Source of the DNA: Pseudomonas cremoricolorata DSM 17059 = NBRC 16634
GTDB taxonomy: Bacteria; Pseudomonadota; Gammaproteobacteria; Pseudomonadales; Pseudomonadaceae
Length of the DNA: 64,000 bases
NCBI RefSeq assembly: GCF_000425745.1
Contig: NZ_AUEA01000003.1
Location: 372,001-436,000 of the forward strand
Direction of reading: 5' to 3'
This document shows, piece by piece, positions 17,861 through 26,978 of this stretch (positions are counted from its first letter, which is position 1; each line of letters opens with the position of its first letter). The position numbers and the translations under genes were made by a program. Below the pieces are notes generated by a model. It was not told where the DNA came from, did not search any database, and was given only the letters and a program-made list of their open reading frames with translations.

Positions 17861-19570
17861 ATGATCGAGGTAACCGAGGTTTCCATCGCCGCCCTGCGCG
17901 AAGCGCTGGCCACTGGCCAAACGACCGCGGTCGAGTTGGTCGAGGCCTATCTGGCGCGCATCGCTGCCTTCGATGGCAAAGACAGCGCGACAGCGCTCAA
18001 CGCCGTGGTGGTCCGCAACCCCAAAGCACTCAATGAAGCCGCCGCCTCCGATGCCCGCCGCGCCCGCGGCGAGTCGCTCGGGGCGCTCGACGGCATCCCC
18101 TACACGGCCAAGGACAGCTACCTGGTCAAAGGCCTGACAGCCGCCTCCGGCAGCCCGGCATTCGAGCACCTGATGGCGCAACGTGACGCCTTCACCATCG
18201 AGCGCCTGCGCGCTGCCGGCGCCATCTGCCTGGGCAAGACCAACATGCCGCCCATGGCTAACGGCGGGATGCAGCGCGGCGTGTATGGCCGCGCCGAAAG
18301 CCCGTACAACGCCGCCTACCTCACCGCGCCGTTCGCCTCCGGATCCTCCAACGGTGCCGGCACCGCCACGGCGGCCAGTTTCTGCGCCTTCGGCCTGGCC
18401 GAGGAAACCTGGTCGAGCGGGCGTGGACCTGCCTCGAACAACGGCCTGTGCGCCTACACCCCATCGCGCGGGGTGATCTCGGTGCGCGGCAACTGGCCGC
18501 TGACCCCGACCATGGATGTCGTGGTGCCCTACGCACGCAGCATGGCCGACCTGCTGGAAGTGCTCGATGTGGTGGTGGCCGATGACGCCAACCCGCGCGG
18601 CGACCTGTGGCGCCTGCAACCCTGGGTCGAGATTCCGCCGGCCAGCAGCGTCCGCCCGCCCTCCTACCCAGCCCTGGCCGCAGGCGCCGAGGCCCTGGCG
18701 GGCAAGCGTTTTGGTGTGCCGCGCATGTACATCAACGCCGATGACCTGGCCGGCACTGCCGAGAAACCCGGTATCGGTGGCCCGACCGGCCAGCGCATCC
18801 ACACCCGCCCCAGCGTGATGGCGCTGTGGCAGGCAGCGCGTCAGGCCCTCGAGGCCGCAGGCGCCGAGGTCATCGAGGTGGATTTCCCGCTGGTGTCCAA
18901 CTGCGAGGGCGACCGCCCCGGCGCACCCACCGTGTACAACCGTGGCATCGTCAGTGCGGCGTTCCTGCATGACGAGCTGTGGGAACTGTCCGGCTGGGCC
19001 TTCGATGATTTCCTGCAAGCCAACGGCGACCCGGCGCTCAATCGCCTGGCCGACGTCGACGGTGCGCTGATTTTCCCGCATGACCCAGGCACCCTGCCCA
19101 ACCGCGAAGACGACCTCGCTGCGGGCATGGACGAGTACGTCAACATGGCCAAACGCGGGCTCAAGCGCTGGGACCAGATCGAGTCGCTGCAAGCCGGCCT
19201 GCGCGGCCTGGAGCAGACCCGCAAGCAAGACCTCGAAGACTGGATGCAGGGCCTGGGCCTGGACGCCGTGCTGTTCCCCACCGTAGCCGATGTCGGCCCG
19301 GCCGATGCCGACGTCAATCCGACCTCGGCCGACATCGCCTGGAGCAACGGCGTGTGGGTGGCCAACGGCAACCTGGCGATCCGCCACCTTGGCGTGCCGA
19401 CGGTCACCGTGCCGATGGGGATCATGGCCGACATCGGCATGCCGGTGGGCCTGACCTTCGCCGGCAGGGCCTACGACGACTCGGCTCTGCTGCGCTATGC
19501 CTGCGCCTTCGAGGCCACTGGCCAGCGTCGACAGATTCCGCCACGCACCCCGCCGTTGAGCGCGCGTTGA
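17861..19570 (+). CDS. Amidase signature family enzyme
   Basis: 569 residues from ATG 17861. The Ser-cisSer-Lys triad can be placed: K84 (PYTAKDSYL), Ser162 (FASGSSNGAG) and Ser186 (ETWSSGRGPAS). The spacing of 24 residues between the two serines matches the family. The sequence around the nucleophile departs from the common TDTGGSIR, as in one amidase subgroup. It hydrolyses carboxamides to acid plus ammonia; the substrate is unknown. There is no signal peptide. A PLP-dependent dehydratase starts 55 bases downstream on the same strand, so the two may be cotranscribed. Confidence 0.88.
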   Translation: MIEVTEVSIAALREALATGQTTAVELVEAYLARIAAFDGKDSATALNAVVVRNPKALNEAAASDARRARGESLGALDGIPYTAKDSYLVKGLTAASGSPAFEHLMAQRDAFTIERLRAAGAICLGKTNMPPMANGGMQRGVYGRAESPYNAAYLTAPFASGSSNGAGTATAASFCAFGLAEETWSSGRGPASNNGLCAYTPSRGVISVRGNWPLTPTMDVVVPYARSMADLLEVLDVVVADDANPRGDLWRLQPWVEIPPASSVRPPSYPALAAGAEALAGKRFGVPRMYINADDLAGTAEKPGIGGPTGQRIHTRPSVMALWQAARQALEAAGAEVIEVDFPLVSNCEGDRPGAPTVYNRGIVSAAFLHDELWELSGWAFDDFLQANGDPALNRLADVDGALIFPHDPGTLPNREDDLAAGMDEYVNMAKRGLKRWDQIESLQAGLRGLEQTRKQDLEDWMQGLGLDAVLFPTVADVGPADADVNPTSADIAWSNGVWVANGNLAIRHLGVPTVTVPMGIMADIGMPVGLTFAGRAYDDSALLRYACAFEATGQRRQIPPRTPPLSAR

Positions 19571-19625
19571 ATGTTGTGCCGGGCGGCGCTATGGTCCAAG
19601 GCTGCCTTGTACATGGAGTTTGTCG

Positions 19626-20549
19626 ATGACGCTGCACATCAATACCCCGCTGATCGAATCCCGTCCTCTCTCGCAGGCTACCGGCCGGCGCATCTGGCTC
19701 AAGCTCGATGCGCTGCAACCCAGTGGCTCGTTCAAGTTGCGGGGTGTCGGCCACGCCTGTGAACGCCATTTCGCCCAGGGCGCGAAGCGCTTCGTGTCGT
19801 CGTCCGGTGGCAACGCCGGGCTGGCAGTGGCCTACGCCGGGCGCCAACTCGGGGTGCCGGTGACGGTGGTGGTGCCGGAGACCACCAGCGCCCATGCCAA
19901 GACCCTGCTGGCGCTGGAAGATGCCGAAGTGGTCGTGCACGGCAGCAGTTGGCATGAAGCCAATACCCTGGCGCAGACCCTGGTGGATGAGAGCGCCGCG
20001 TTCATTCACCCTTTCGACGATCCGTTGCTGTGGGCCGGCCATGCCAGCCTCATCGACGAAGTCGCCAAAGCCGGCGTGGTGCCGGATGCAGTGGTGCTGG
20101 CAGTGGGCGGCGGCGGCTTGCTCAGCGGTGTGGTGCAAGGCTTGCAGCGCAATGGCTGGGAGCATGTGCCGGTGCTGGCGGTGGAAACCGAAGGGGCTGC
20201 GTCGTTCAATGCCTCGTTGCAAATCGATACGTTGGTCGAGCTGAATCAGATCGAGTCGATCGCCACTTCGCTGGGCGCAAAGCGCGTGGCTGAACAAGCG
20301 CTGGAGTGCGCCCGCCAGCATCCGGTGAGCAGCCACCTGGTCACCGACCTGCAAGCCGTGCGCGCCTGCGAGCGCTTCCTGCACGATCACCGCGTGCTGG
20401 TCGAACCGGCCTGCGGCGCTGCCCTGGCCCTGGCCTACGAAGGCGAGCGTCTGGGCCAGGCGCAGAACGTGCTGGTGGTGGTCTGCGGTGGCGCCACCGC
20501 GACCCTGGAGCAGATCGTCGCCTGGCGCGAAGCGCTCACTCCGGCGTGA
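19626..20549 (+). CDS. PLP-dependent serine/threonine dehydratase-like enzyme
   Basis: 307 residues, fold-type II PLP enzyme without a regulatory ACT domain, similar in length to catabolic serine dehydratase-like proteins. The Schiff-base lysine is K37 in PSGSFKLRG. The substrate loop is SSSGGNAGLAVAYAG and the phosphate-binding glycine loop is VGGGGLLSG. It probably deaminates L-serine or L-threonine to a 2-oxo acid. ATG 19626 is favoured over an in-frame TTG six bases upstream because of TGGAG spacing. The 3' end overlaps the convergent acetyltransferase gene by 14 bases. Confidence 0.85.
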   Translation: MTLHINTPLIESRPLSQATGRRIWLKLDALQPSGSFKLRGVGHACERHFAQGAKRFVSSSGGNAGLAVAYAGRQLGVPVTVVVPETTSAHAKTLLALEDAEVVVHGSSWHEANTLAQTLVDESAAFIHPFDDPLLWAGHASLIDEVAKAGVVPDAVVLAVGGGGLLSGVVQGLQRNGWEHVPVLAVETEGAASFNASLQIDTLVELNQIESIATSLGAKRVAEQALECARQHPVSSHLVTDLQAVRACERFLHDHRVLVEPACGAALALAYEGERLGQAQNVLVVVCGGATATLEQIVAWREALTPA

Positions 20550-21060
20550 ACGGCATCGCTTCAGGGGTCAGCGGTAACAGCATGTGCGTGGTCTGCCACA
20601 GCGGATCAGGCTCGATGTCGACGATGGCAAAACCCTGACGCTGCCAGAACGCGATGGCCCCCGGCAGAAACGGATGGGTGTGCAGGTACAGACACTGCAC
20701 CCCCATTCGCTGCGCCTGTTCGCGCAACGCCGCGAACAGCGCCGCCGCCAGCCCGCCGCGGCGATACTGCGGCTGCACGAACAACCGGACCACTTCCACC
20801 ACCTTCAGCCCACGGTAGTCGAGCTGGGCGAAGCGGTGGTCGTACGGTACGTAGCCAATCACCGCAACCAACGCGCCCTCTGCCCGCGCGGTGAGAAAAT
20901 GCCCCTGGCCGTGCAGGTACACCCCGGCGAAATCGAGCAGATCAGTCGGCATCGGTGAATGGGCGAGCTTGGGAAACATGTCCTTGCGCGCGCAGTTGAC
21001 GAACTCGACGATTTCCTCGATGTGTTCGGCGCAGGCTTGATGCAGGGTCCAGGGCGTCAT
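20536..21060 (-). CDS. GNAT family N-acetyltransferase
   Basis: 174 residues. The acetyl-CoA binding motif A is clear in VVRLFVQPQYRRGGLAAALFAALREQAQRMG (about residues 90-120). It is followed by LYLHTHPFLPGAIAFWQRQGF, the standard motif B region. It is a cytosolic enzyme of unknown substrate. It is convergent with and slightly overlaps the PLP dehydratase gene. Confidence 0.88.
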   Translation of the reverse strand: MTPWTLHQACAEHIEEIVEFVNCARKDMFPKLAHSPMPTDLLDFAGVYLHGQGHFLTARAEGALVAVIGYVPYDHRFAQLDYRGLKVVEVVRLFVQPQYRRGGLAAALFAALREQAQRMGVQCLYLHTHPFLPGAIAFWQRQGFAIVDIEPDPLWQTTHMLLPLTPEAMPFTPE

Positions 21061-21192
21061 CGGCAGTCCAGGTCAGCAGCAGGTAATCAGCGGTTCTAAC
21101 CCAGCCTGGCGCAGCAGGGCAAGCACGCCGCCGCGCCAAGTGCCTGTCGCTTGAGTACACTGGCGGCTGGTTTCCAAGCAAGGTTGTCGTGC

Positions 21193-21690
21193 ATGCCGCG
21201 TTATTTTTCGATGTTCCTGGTCGTGTTGCTGGTCACCCTGGGCGGCTGCGATCAGCACGCTGGCGAAGCGCACACCACCCGCCAGGAAAAGATTCTCGCC
21301 CAACTGCCGCTGGAAGATGCCTACGCGCACAACATCGCGCGCATGGCGCAATTGCTGGCACCGCGCTTTGCCGGGGTGCCGCAGGCTGAAATCGACCGGG
21401 TGCTGCGCGAGCACCTGACCGTCGAGGATCAACGCCAGGACCTGTTCCGCCTGTACAGCGAAGAGAACTTCAGCGACGCCGAGTTCGAGCTGGTGATCGC
21501 CGCCACCGCAGATCCGGCCAAGGCCCGGGCGCTGAACCAGAGCCTCGAAGGCCGGCAGCTGAGCGAGAAACTCACCCGCCTGATGCGCGCCAGTGCCAAT
21601 GATCCTGCGGCCAAGCAGCGGGCGGCGCAGCGCATGCAGGAGGTGGAGCAAGAGCTGCGCGAACGTCAGCGACAGGCCCCGGCACCGTGA
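21193..21690 (+). CDS. Small lipoprotein, paralogue of the one at 23379
   Basis: 165 residues. A signal peptide ends in the lipobox LGGC (Cys19), so it is a lipid-anchored envelope protein. The mature part is soluble and helical with a charged, Gln/Arg-rich tail. The block LREHLTVEDQRQDLFRLYSE, with NFSDAEFELVIAA and DPAKAR following, aligns closely with a second lipoprotein 2.2 kb downstream. I do not recognise a named function. It might belong to the DUF2059-like group (helical proteins with a similar VREHFT..F motif), but I cannot confirm that. It is followed by the convergent Nudix gene. Confidence 0.75.
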   Translation: MPRYFSMFLVVLLVTLGGCDQHAGEAHTTRQEKILAQLPLEDAYAHNIARMAQLLAPRFAGVPQAEIDRVLREHLTVEDQRQDLFRLYSEENFSDAEFELVIAATADPAKARALNQSLEGRQLSEKLTRLMRASANDPAAKQRAAQRMQEVEQELRERQRQAPAP

Positions 21691-21705
21691 ATCGCCAGAG
21701 CTGAG

Positions 21706-22149
21706 TCAGCGCACCCGCGACAGCAACTCGACCAGATCGGCCGGCCAGACGATGTCCTCGGTCTGGCGCAGTTCATCGACCGACCACCAGCGATGGGCAG
21801 CCATCACCTCCACTTCCAGGTCACTCCAGTTGACCTTGGACACCAGCGCATCGGCCACCCGCACCACGAAGTACTGCTCGAAGGCGGTGACCTGCTCGCC
21901 ACACGGCAAGGTCATGACGAAGCGCCGCTGGTCGATGGGGTTGCCGACATCCTGCACCTGGATACCGGTTTCTTCCCACAACTCGCGGCGCGCGGCCTCG
22001 GCGAAGGTTTCCCCTACCTCGACACCGCCCCCAGGCGTGGCCCAGCACGAGCTGCCGGCCAGGGCGCCTTGGTGGTGAACGAAGTGAAACAGCAGCACCC
22101 GCTGTTGCGGGTCGATGACCAGCAAACGGGCCGAGGGGCGTTGACGCAT
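21706..22149 (-). CDS. NUDIX hydrolase
   Basis: 147 residues from ATG 22149. The Nudix box is complete: GGVEVGETFAEAARRELWEE followed by TGI, matching G-x5-E-x7-REUxEExGU. The metal-binding glutamates are present. It hydrolyses nucleoside-diphosphate-linked compounds; the specific substrate is unknown. An in-frame upstream extension lacks homology. The gene is divergent from uvsE with about 150 bases between starts. Confidence 0.88.
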   Translation of the reverse strand: MRQRPSARLLVIDPQQRVLLFHFVHHQGALAGSSCWATPGGGVEVGETFAEAARRELWEETGIQVQDVGNPIDQRRFVMTLPCGEQVTAFEQYFVVRVADALVSKVNWSDLEVEVMAAHRWWSVDELRQTEDIVWPADLVELLSRVR

Positions 22150-22295
22150 GGCGGTGTCCTTCAGTGGGCGATGGCCGTGAATTATACGACTCAAGCGCCG
22201 CCCGGGCAGTTCAGGCCTGCGTGCAAAGAGCGAGGGATCGTTCTGCCAACCGCGGTGGTCAACTGCCTGCCTGCTCGTCGTCAACGGAGACTTCC

Positions 22296-23321
22296 ATGCC
22301 CCGCCTGGGCTTTGCCTGCATGTACCGCCACCCGCACCGCGACCACTCGGCCAAAGAGCTGGAGGTCATCGAGCGCGCCTACAACCCGCGTACCACCACC
22401 TTGCGCTGGGTGTCTTCGGCCAGCGTCGAAGCCGCTCAGGAAAAACTCCTGAGCCTGGTGCAGCACAACCTCGATGCACAGCTGCAGTTGCTCGACTATG
22501 TCGCCAGCCTGCCGGCAGCGCTGCACATGCTGCGCCTGAGCAGCGACCTGCTGCCACTGTACAGCCACCCGCAGGGCGCGCCGTTCTATCAGCACGGCGA
22601 GATGCGCCAGTTGCTCGAACGCGGCTTCGCCGCCATCGGCCAGCGCGCCCGCGAGGCGGACATTCGCCTGTCGTTTCATCCCGGGCAGTTCTGCGTGCTT
22701 GGTTCCGATCGCCCTGAGGTGGTCGAAGCGAGTCTGGCCGAATTCGAGTACCACGCCGACATGATCCGCCTGATGGGCTACGGTCAGCGCTTTCAGGATT
22801 TCAAGTGCAACGTGCACATCGCCGGACGCCTCGGCGCTGCCGGGGTGCGCGCGGTGTGGCCGCGGCTGTCGCAGGTGGCGCGCAATGTCATCACCTTCGA
22901 GAACGATGAAAAGACCTACGGCCTGGACGACTGCCTGGCGATTGCCGACCTCGCGCCGGTAGTGCTGGACATCCACCACATCTGGATTCACGAGAATCAC
23001 CACATCGCCCGCCACGACCCGCGCGTACAAAATGTCATCGACAGCTGGCGCGGCGTGCGCCCGGTGCTGCATTACTCGCAACCCCCGGAAAGCTTGCAGG
23101 CGCTGGGTTTCGACGCTGAGCACAAGCTGGAAATCGAGCGCTTGCTCGAGGTGCTGAACAAACGTGATCTGTACGGTCATAGCCAGACCATGTGGAACGA
23201 CTGGACCAACCGCTATGCCCTGCAGTTCTTCGATGCCTTCGATGTGATGTTCGAGGCCAAGCACAAGAACCTGGCGACCCTGGACTTCTACCAACGTTAC
23301 CTGCGCGAGCCGGTGTCCTGA
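22296..23321 (+). CDS. uvsE: UV damage endonuclease UvsE/UVDE
   Basis: 341 residues. It nicks DNA 5' to cyclobutane dimers and 6-4 photoproducts, an alternative to UvrABC excision repair. The N-terminus MPRLGFACMYRH, the central FHPGQFCVLGSDRPEVVEASLAEFEYH and the metal-ligand segments FENDEKTYGL, LDIHHIWIHENHH and PVLHYSQ follow the TIM-barrel UvdE pattern. ATG 22296 has ACGGAGA upstream; the longer open frame is not conserved. A lipoprotein gene follows on the same strand after 57 bases. Confidence 0.9.
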   Translation: MPRLGFACMYRHPHRDHSAKELEVIERAYNPRTTTLRWVSSASVEAAQEKLLSLVQHNLDAQLQLLDYVASLPAALHMLRLSSDLLPLYSHPQGAPFYQHGEMRQLLERGFAAIGQRAREADIRLSFHPGQFCVLGSDRPEVVEASLAEFEYHADMIRLMGYGQRFQDFKCNVHIAGRLGAAGVRAVWPRLSQVARNVITFENDEKTYGLDDCLAIADLAPVVLDIHHIWIHENHHIARHDPRVQNVIDSWRGVRPVLHYSQPPESLQALGFDAEHKLEIERLLEVLNKRDLYGHSQTMWNDWTNRYALQFFDAFDVMFEAKHKNLATLDFYQRYLREPVS

Positions 23322-23378
23322 ACCGTGTCCGGCTGCTATGGTTTTCCCTTTTTCCTACGTCCTGATAAGGCTTTTCCC

Positions 23379-23849
23379 ATGCTGCGTACTTCCCGCTTCC
23401 TACTTCCCCTGCTGCTCGCCGGCGCTTTGGCCGCCTGCGGCGGCAATGACCGCGATAAGCAGATCGACACCCAGTTCCCGCTGCAAAAACACTACCAGAC
23501 CACCATCGACAGCATCGTGCCGCCGTTCGCCGCTGCGCACCCGAAGGTGTCCGAAGACAAGATCCAGTCGGTGGTGCGTGAACACTTCACCTTCGAGGAA
23601 TACCGCACCGACATGCACAAGCTGTACGGCAAGGAACACTTCAACGACGCCGAATTCGAGCAGATCGCGGGCTACATGAAAGACCCGGCCAAGGCCCAGC
23701 AGCTCGGTCAAACCCCTGATACCAAGGCCTTGGGCGAGAAGCTCAACGGCTACATGATGGAAACCGCCCGCGACGAAAACCTGCGCAAACAGGCTACCGA
23801 ACGCGTGCAGGCGATCAACGAAGAGCTGGACAAGATCGAGAAGAAATAA
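23379..23849 (+). CDS. Small lipoprotein, paralogue of the one at 21193
   Basis: 156 residues. Signal peptide MLRTSRFLLPLLLAGALAAC with Cys20 in a good lipobox (LAAC). The mature part contains VVREHFTFEEYRTDMHKLYG, then KEHFNDAEFEQIAGYMKDPAKAQ, matching the lipoprotein at 21193 in order and spacing. It ends in a Lys/Glu-rich helix. The function is unknown; DUF2059-like membership is possible. It lies just downstream of uvsE on the same strand. Confidence 0.78.
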   Translation: MLRTSRFLLPLLLAGALAACGGNDRDKQIDTQFPLQKHYQTTIDSIVPPFAAAHPKVSEDKIQSVVREHFTFEEYRTDMHKLYGKEHFNDAEFEQIAGYMKDPAKAQQLGQTPDTKALGEKLNGYMMETARDENLRKQATERVQAINEELDKIEKK

Positions 23850-23862
23850 AGCGGTACCGAGC

Positions 23863-23901
23863 GGTGCTGCGGCGACTGAATCGATCAGCGAGCGCAGCAC
23901 C
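23863..23901 (+). terminator. Hairpin after the second lipoprotein gene
   Basis: Stem GGTGCTGCG (23863-23871) / CGCAGCACC (23893-23901), 13 bases past the stop, between convergent genes. There is no U tract, so the terminator call is tentative. Confidence 0.5.
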
Positions 23902-23942
23902 GACCGTTGCTGCGCTCAGCCGCGAATCCAAGGCCAGGCGCC

Positions 23943-24299
23943 CTAGACAGCTGAGGTCCAGACCGCCAGCTCGTAGCCATCGGGGTCGCGAAAGTGAAAA
24001 CGTCGCCCACCCGGAAAGCTGAACGTGGCGCGGCAGATCTCTCCCCCCGCGGCTTCGACACGTTGCTGGGTCGCTTCCAGGTCATCGGCGTACAAGATCA
24101 CCAATGGCCCACCGGGCCTTACCTCCTCACCCGTGGTCAATCCGCCGTGCAGGCGACCGTCGCTGAATTCGCTGTAGGTCGGACCGTAGTCGGTGAAGCT
24201 CCAGCCGAACGCGGCGCCATAGAACGCCTTGCTGCGGGCGATGTCGCTGACGTTGAATTCGACGTTGTCGATCTGCCGATCCTGCCCTTGCACACCCAT
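23943..24299 (-). CDS. VOC-family (glyoxalase-like) protein
   Basis: 118 residues from ATG 24299. It has VEFNVSDIARSKAFYGAAFGW at the N-terminus, the middle strand PLVILYADDLEATQQRVEAAGG and the C-terminal FHFRDPDGYELAVW, the usual vicinal-oxygen-chelate pattern. The Glu in DGYELAVW is a plausible metal ligand. The substrate is unknown. Start chosen where family similarity begins. Confidence 0.88.
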   Translation of the reverse strand: MGVQGQDRQIDNVEFNVSDIARSKAFYGAAFGWSFTDYGPTYSEFSDGRLHGGLTTGEEVRPGGPLVILYADDLEATQQRVEAAGGEICRATFSFPGGRRFHFRDPDGYELAVWTSAV

Positions 24300-24382
24300 T
24301 GTTATGTCCTTGGTGGGTTGAGAGGCGCTGATTGCAGCACACCTCTGCCACTCACCGCCAGTCAATCCGCCCAGCCTGCACG

Positions 24383-25708
24383 CTACCCTCCATGGCGGTT
24401 ACGCGGTATCGCCAGCCCGAGGTGCTCGCGCAGGGTGCTGCCCTGGTACTCGCGGCGGTACACCCCGCGCGCCTGCAACAGCGGGATCACTTCCTGGGTG
24501 AAGCGGCGGAACTGCTCGGGGTGGCCGATGTAGATGTTGAAGCCATCCAGCGCCCGCGCCTCGAACCAGTCGGTCATCTTGGTGGCGACCGTCTCGGCCG
24601 ACCCGACGAAAGCGCCGGGGCGCAACTGACGGCCGAACTCCACCGCCTGGCGCAGGCTGAAATTGCGTACCCGCGCCTGCTCGGCGATGCGCCGGGCATT
24701 GGTGAAAAAGCTGCTGCGGGCGTATTCCAGGCTTTGCTGGGGGAATGGCGCGTCGAGGTCGTACTGACTGAAGTCGTGCCAGCCGAAATTGCGTCCGAAC
24801 TCCTTGAGCGCCAGCTCGAAGCTGTGGTCGGCCTGGTGGTAATGCCGTTCGATCTCGCGGGCGTGCTCGTCGGTGTCGCCGACGTAGATTTCCGCACCCG
24901 GCAGCACCAGCAGTTGCTCGGGGTCGCGCCCCAGGCGCGCGGCGCGTGTCTTGACGTCGCGGTAGAAGGCCTGGCCCTGCTCAATGCTGGCGGCATGGGT
25001 GAAGATCACATCGGCGGTCGCGGCGCCCAGTTCGCGGCCTTGTTCGGAGTCGCCGGCCTGGAAGATCACCGGCTGGCCCTGTGGCGAGCGCTCGATGTTG
25101 AGCGGGCCGACCACCTGGAAATGCTCGCCGCGATGATGCAAGGCATGCAGCCTGGCAGGGTCGAGAAACTGTCCGGTCTGGCGGTTGCGCGGCAGCGCCT
25201 GTTCTTCGTACGACTGCCACAGCCCTTGCACCACCTCGACGTGTTCCTTGGCCCGCGCGTAGCGGGTGTCGTAGTCGTAGTGTTCATCGCGCCCGTAATT
25301 GCCGGCGGTGCCGGCATCGCCGCTGGTGACCACGTTCCAGCCCGCGCGGCCCTTGCTGATCAGGTCCAGCGAAGCCAGGCGGCGGGCGACGTTGTACGGC
25401 GCGTTGTACGAGGTGGTCAGGGTGCCGACCAGGCCCAGCCGCTGGGTACTGACCGCCAGCGCCGAAAGCAGCGTCAGCGGTTCCAGGCGGCTCAGGTAAT
25501 GCGACGGCGAGCCTTGGGTGATGAACTGGCTGTCGACGATGAAGATCAGGTCGAACAGCGCCGCTTCGGCCTGGCGGGCGATATCGATGTACCAATCGAT
25601 GTCGACGCTGGCATTGGCCGGCAACTGCGGGTCGAGCCACAGGTTGTGCCGCCCGGGGCCACCGCTGCCCATGGTCAGGGCGCCGAGTTTGATCTGCCGT
25701 GTGCTCAT
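24383..25708 (-). CDS. NtaA/SnaA/DszA-type FMN-dependent monooxygenase
   Basis: 441 residues of the luciferase-like flavin monooxygenase class. Typical elements are LDPQLPANASVDIDWYIDIARQAE near the N-terminus, RLGLVGTLTTSYNAPYNVARRLASLDLISKGRAGWNVVTS, and VIFQAGDSEQGRELGA. These two-component enzymes use reduced FMN to oxidise C-S, C-N or aromatic substrates, often in sulfur scavenging. The ATG overlaps the stop of the upstream binding-protein gene (ATGA), so the two are one operon. No flavin reductase is in the cluster. Confidence 0.87.
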   Translation of the reverse strand: MSTRQIKLGALTMGSGGPGRHNLWLDPQLPANASVDIDWYIDIARQAEAALFDLIFIVDSQFITQGSPSHYLSRLEPLTLLSALAVSTQRLGLVGTLTTSYNAPYNVARRLASLDLISKGRAGWNVVTSGDAGTAGNYGRDEHYDYDTRYARAKEHVEVVQGLWQSYEEQALPRNRQTGQFLDPARLHALHHRGEHFQVVGPLNIERSPQGQPVIFQAGDSEQGRELGAATADVIFTHAASIEQGQAFYRDVKTRAARLGRDPEQLLVLPGAEIYVGDTDEHAREIERHYHQADHSFELALKEFGRNFGWHDFSQYDLDAPFPQQSLEYARSSFFTNARRIAEQARVRNFSLRQAVEFGRQLRPGAFVGSAETVATKMTDWFEARALDGFNIYIGHPEQFRRFTQEVIPLLQARGVYRREYQGSTLREHLGLAIPRNRHGG

Positions 25709-26679
25709 GGTGCGCGCACCCCCTGGGCGGTGTTCGGTTGCAAAGCGGCGGCGAACGACTCATCGAACAGGCTGGCGGCAGGATACGCCTTTATCAGGCC
25801 GAGTCCTGCGAAGAAATCCACGGTTTTCTGGGCATCGGTGATGACCTGCGGGCTCAGTGGGCCGACGTCAGTACGGGCGCGGGCGAACCAAGCGCGGGCG
25901 ATGTCGCGGTCGGCGCGGGTGCGCTTGGCCCAGGCGTCGGCGTAGGCCTCGGTGTGGCTGGGGTCGGAGACCGTCCATTCCCGGGCCTGTTTCAGCCGTT
26001 GCAGGAAATCGCTGATCTGCGCCCGTTTGGCGTCCACCGCCTTGGCGTTGGCGACCACGAAACTCTGCGCCGGAATCAACCCCTCGGCGGTGGCCAGCAC
26101 CCGTGCCCCTTGGCGCTCCTGCTGAGTAACGTAGGGCTCCCAGGTGGCGATGACATCGACCGAGCCGCCATCGAGGGCGTGGGAGGCGTCCAGGGCGCTG
26201 AGGTAGCGCAACTCCAGCGCGTCACGCGGGACGCCGGCCTGGTCCAGCGCAGTGAACAACAGCTGCTGACTCCACGAGCCCTTCCACACCGCTGCGCGCT
26301 TGCCGCGAAGGTCTTGCAGGCTATGGATGTCGGAATCCTTGCGCGCCAGAATCGCCACGCCACCGAGGTTTTGCCGGCTCACGGCGATCACCTTGATCGG
26401 CGCGCCCAGGGCGCCGAGGAACAACGGCGGCGCGTCGCCGAGCAGGCCGACATCGAGGCTGCCGACGTTCAGCGCCTCGGCCACCGGCGAGCCCGCGGTG
26501 AACTGTTTCCATTCCAGGGTGTAGGGCAGGTCATCCAGCACACCGGCCGCTTCCATCACTGCGCGGGTGTTGAAGCTCTGGTCACCGACGACCAGGGTTT
26601 GCGCGGCAGCGGTGACGCTGAGGGTGGTGGCGAGCACAGTGACGGCCAGTTTTCCGGCCAGGTGTTTGAGATAACGCAC
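25705..26679 (-). CDS. Periplasmic sulfonate/nitrate-type ABC substrate-binding protein
   Basis: 324 residues from GTG 26679, which has GGAGAT four bases upstream; an ATG at 26706 lacks a ribosome site. A Sec signal (LAGKLAVTVLATTLSVTAAAQT) directs it to the periplasm. The mature protein shows the SsuA-like pattern LVVGDQSFNTRAVMEAAGVLDDLPYTLEWKQF and NVGSLDVGLLGDAPPLFLGALG. It would bind alkanesulfonates or another organosulfur compound. It is coupled to the monooxygenase, but no permease or ATPase is present, so it must borrow a transporter encoded elsewhere. Confidence 0.86.
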   Translation of the reverse strand: MRYLKHLAGKLAVTVLATTLSVTAAAQTLVVGDQSFNTRAVMEAAGVLDDLPYTLEWKQFTAGSPVAEALNVGSLDVGLLGDAPPLFLGALGAPIKVIAVSRQNLGGVAILARKDSDIHSLQDLRGKRAAVWKGSWSQQLLFTALDQAGVPRDALELRYLSALDASHALDGGSVDVIATWEPYVTQQERQGARVLATAEGLIPAQSFVVANAKAVDAKRAQISDFLQRLKQAREWTVSDPSHTEAYADAWAKRTRADRDIARAWFARARTDVGPLSPQVITDAQKTVDFFAGLGLIKAYPAASLFDESFAAALQPNTAQGVRAP

Positions 26680-26874
26680 GGGGATCTCCAGATGCCCATT
26701 GGGCAAGTCGGGCCGATCCGCGCGTGCGGTCTCGAGCGCAGCCCGGCTGCGGACCTGAACGAGGCGACGCGCAGCCGAGCGTGGTGTCTGTAACTACCGG
26801 GTTGCTTATAAGTTAACGCGCCTAAAAAACGCTGTGAAATTCCTTGTATGCATAAGCTCATGCTCCCACCGACG

Positions 26875-26895
26875 GCCTATTGATGCTTAATAGGC
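26875..26895. promoter_or_regulatory. Inverted repeat in the AT-rich divergent promoter region of the sulfur genes
   Basis: GCCTATT (26875-26881) and AATAGGC (26889-26895) form a perfect 7-bp dyad with a 7-base spacer inside a distinctly AT-rich 300-base intergenic stretch. This gap separates the binding-protein/monooxygenase operon from the dioxygenase/rhodanese operon. It is a plausible operator for a shared regulator; identity unknown (CysB/Cbl-type control would be the family expectation). Confidence 0.5.
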
Positions 26896-26978
26896 ATATT
26901 AGCTTAGTACTATTTTGCATTTTGAGAATATTAAAGCGCTTGCTAGGGTGGCCCTGAAATGTCTTCAAGAGCCTGCCC

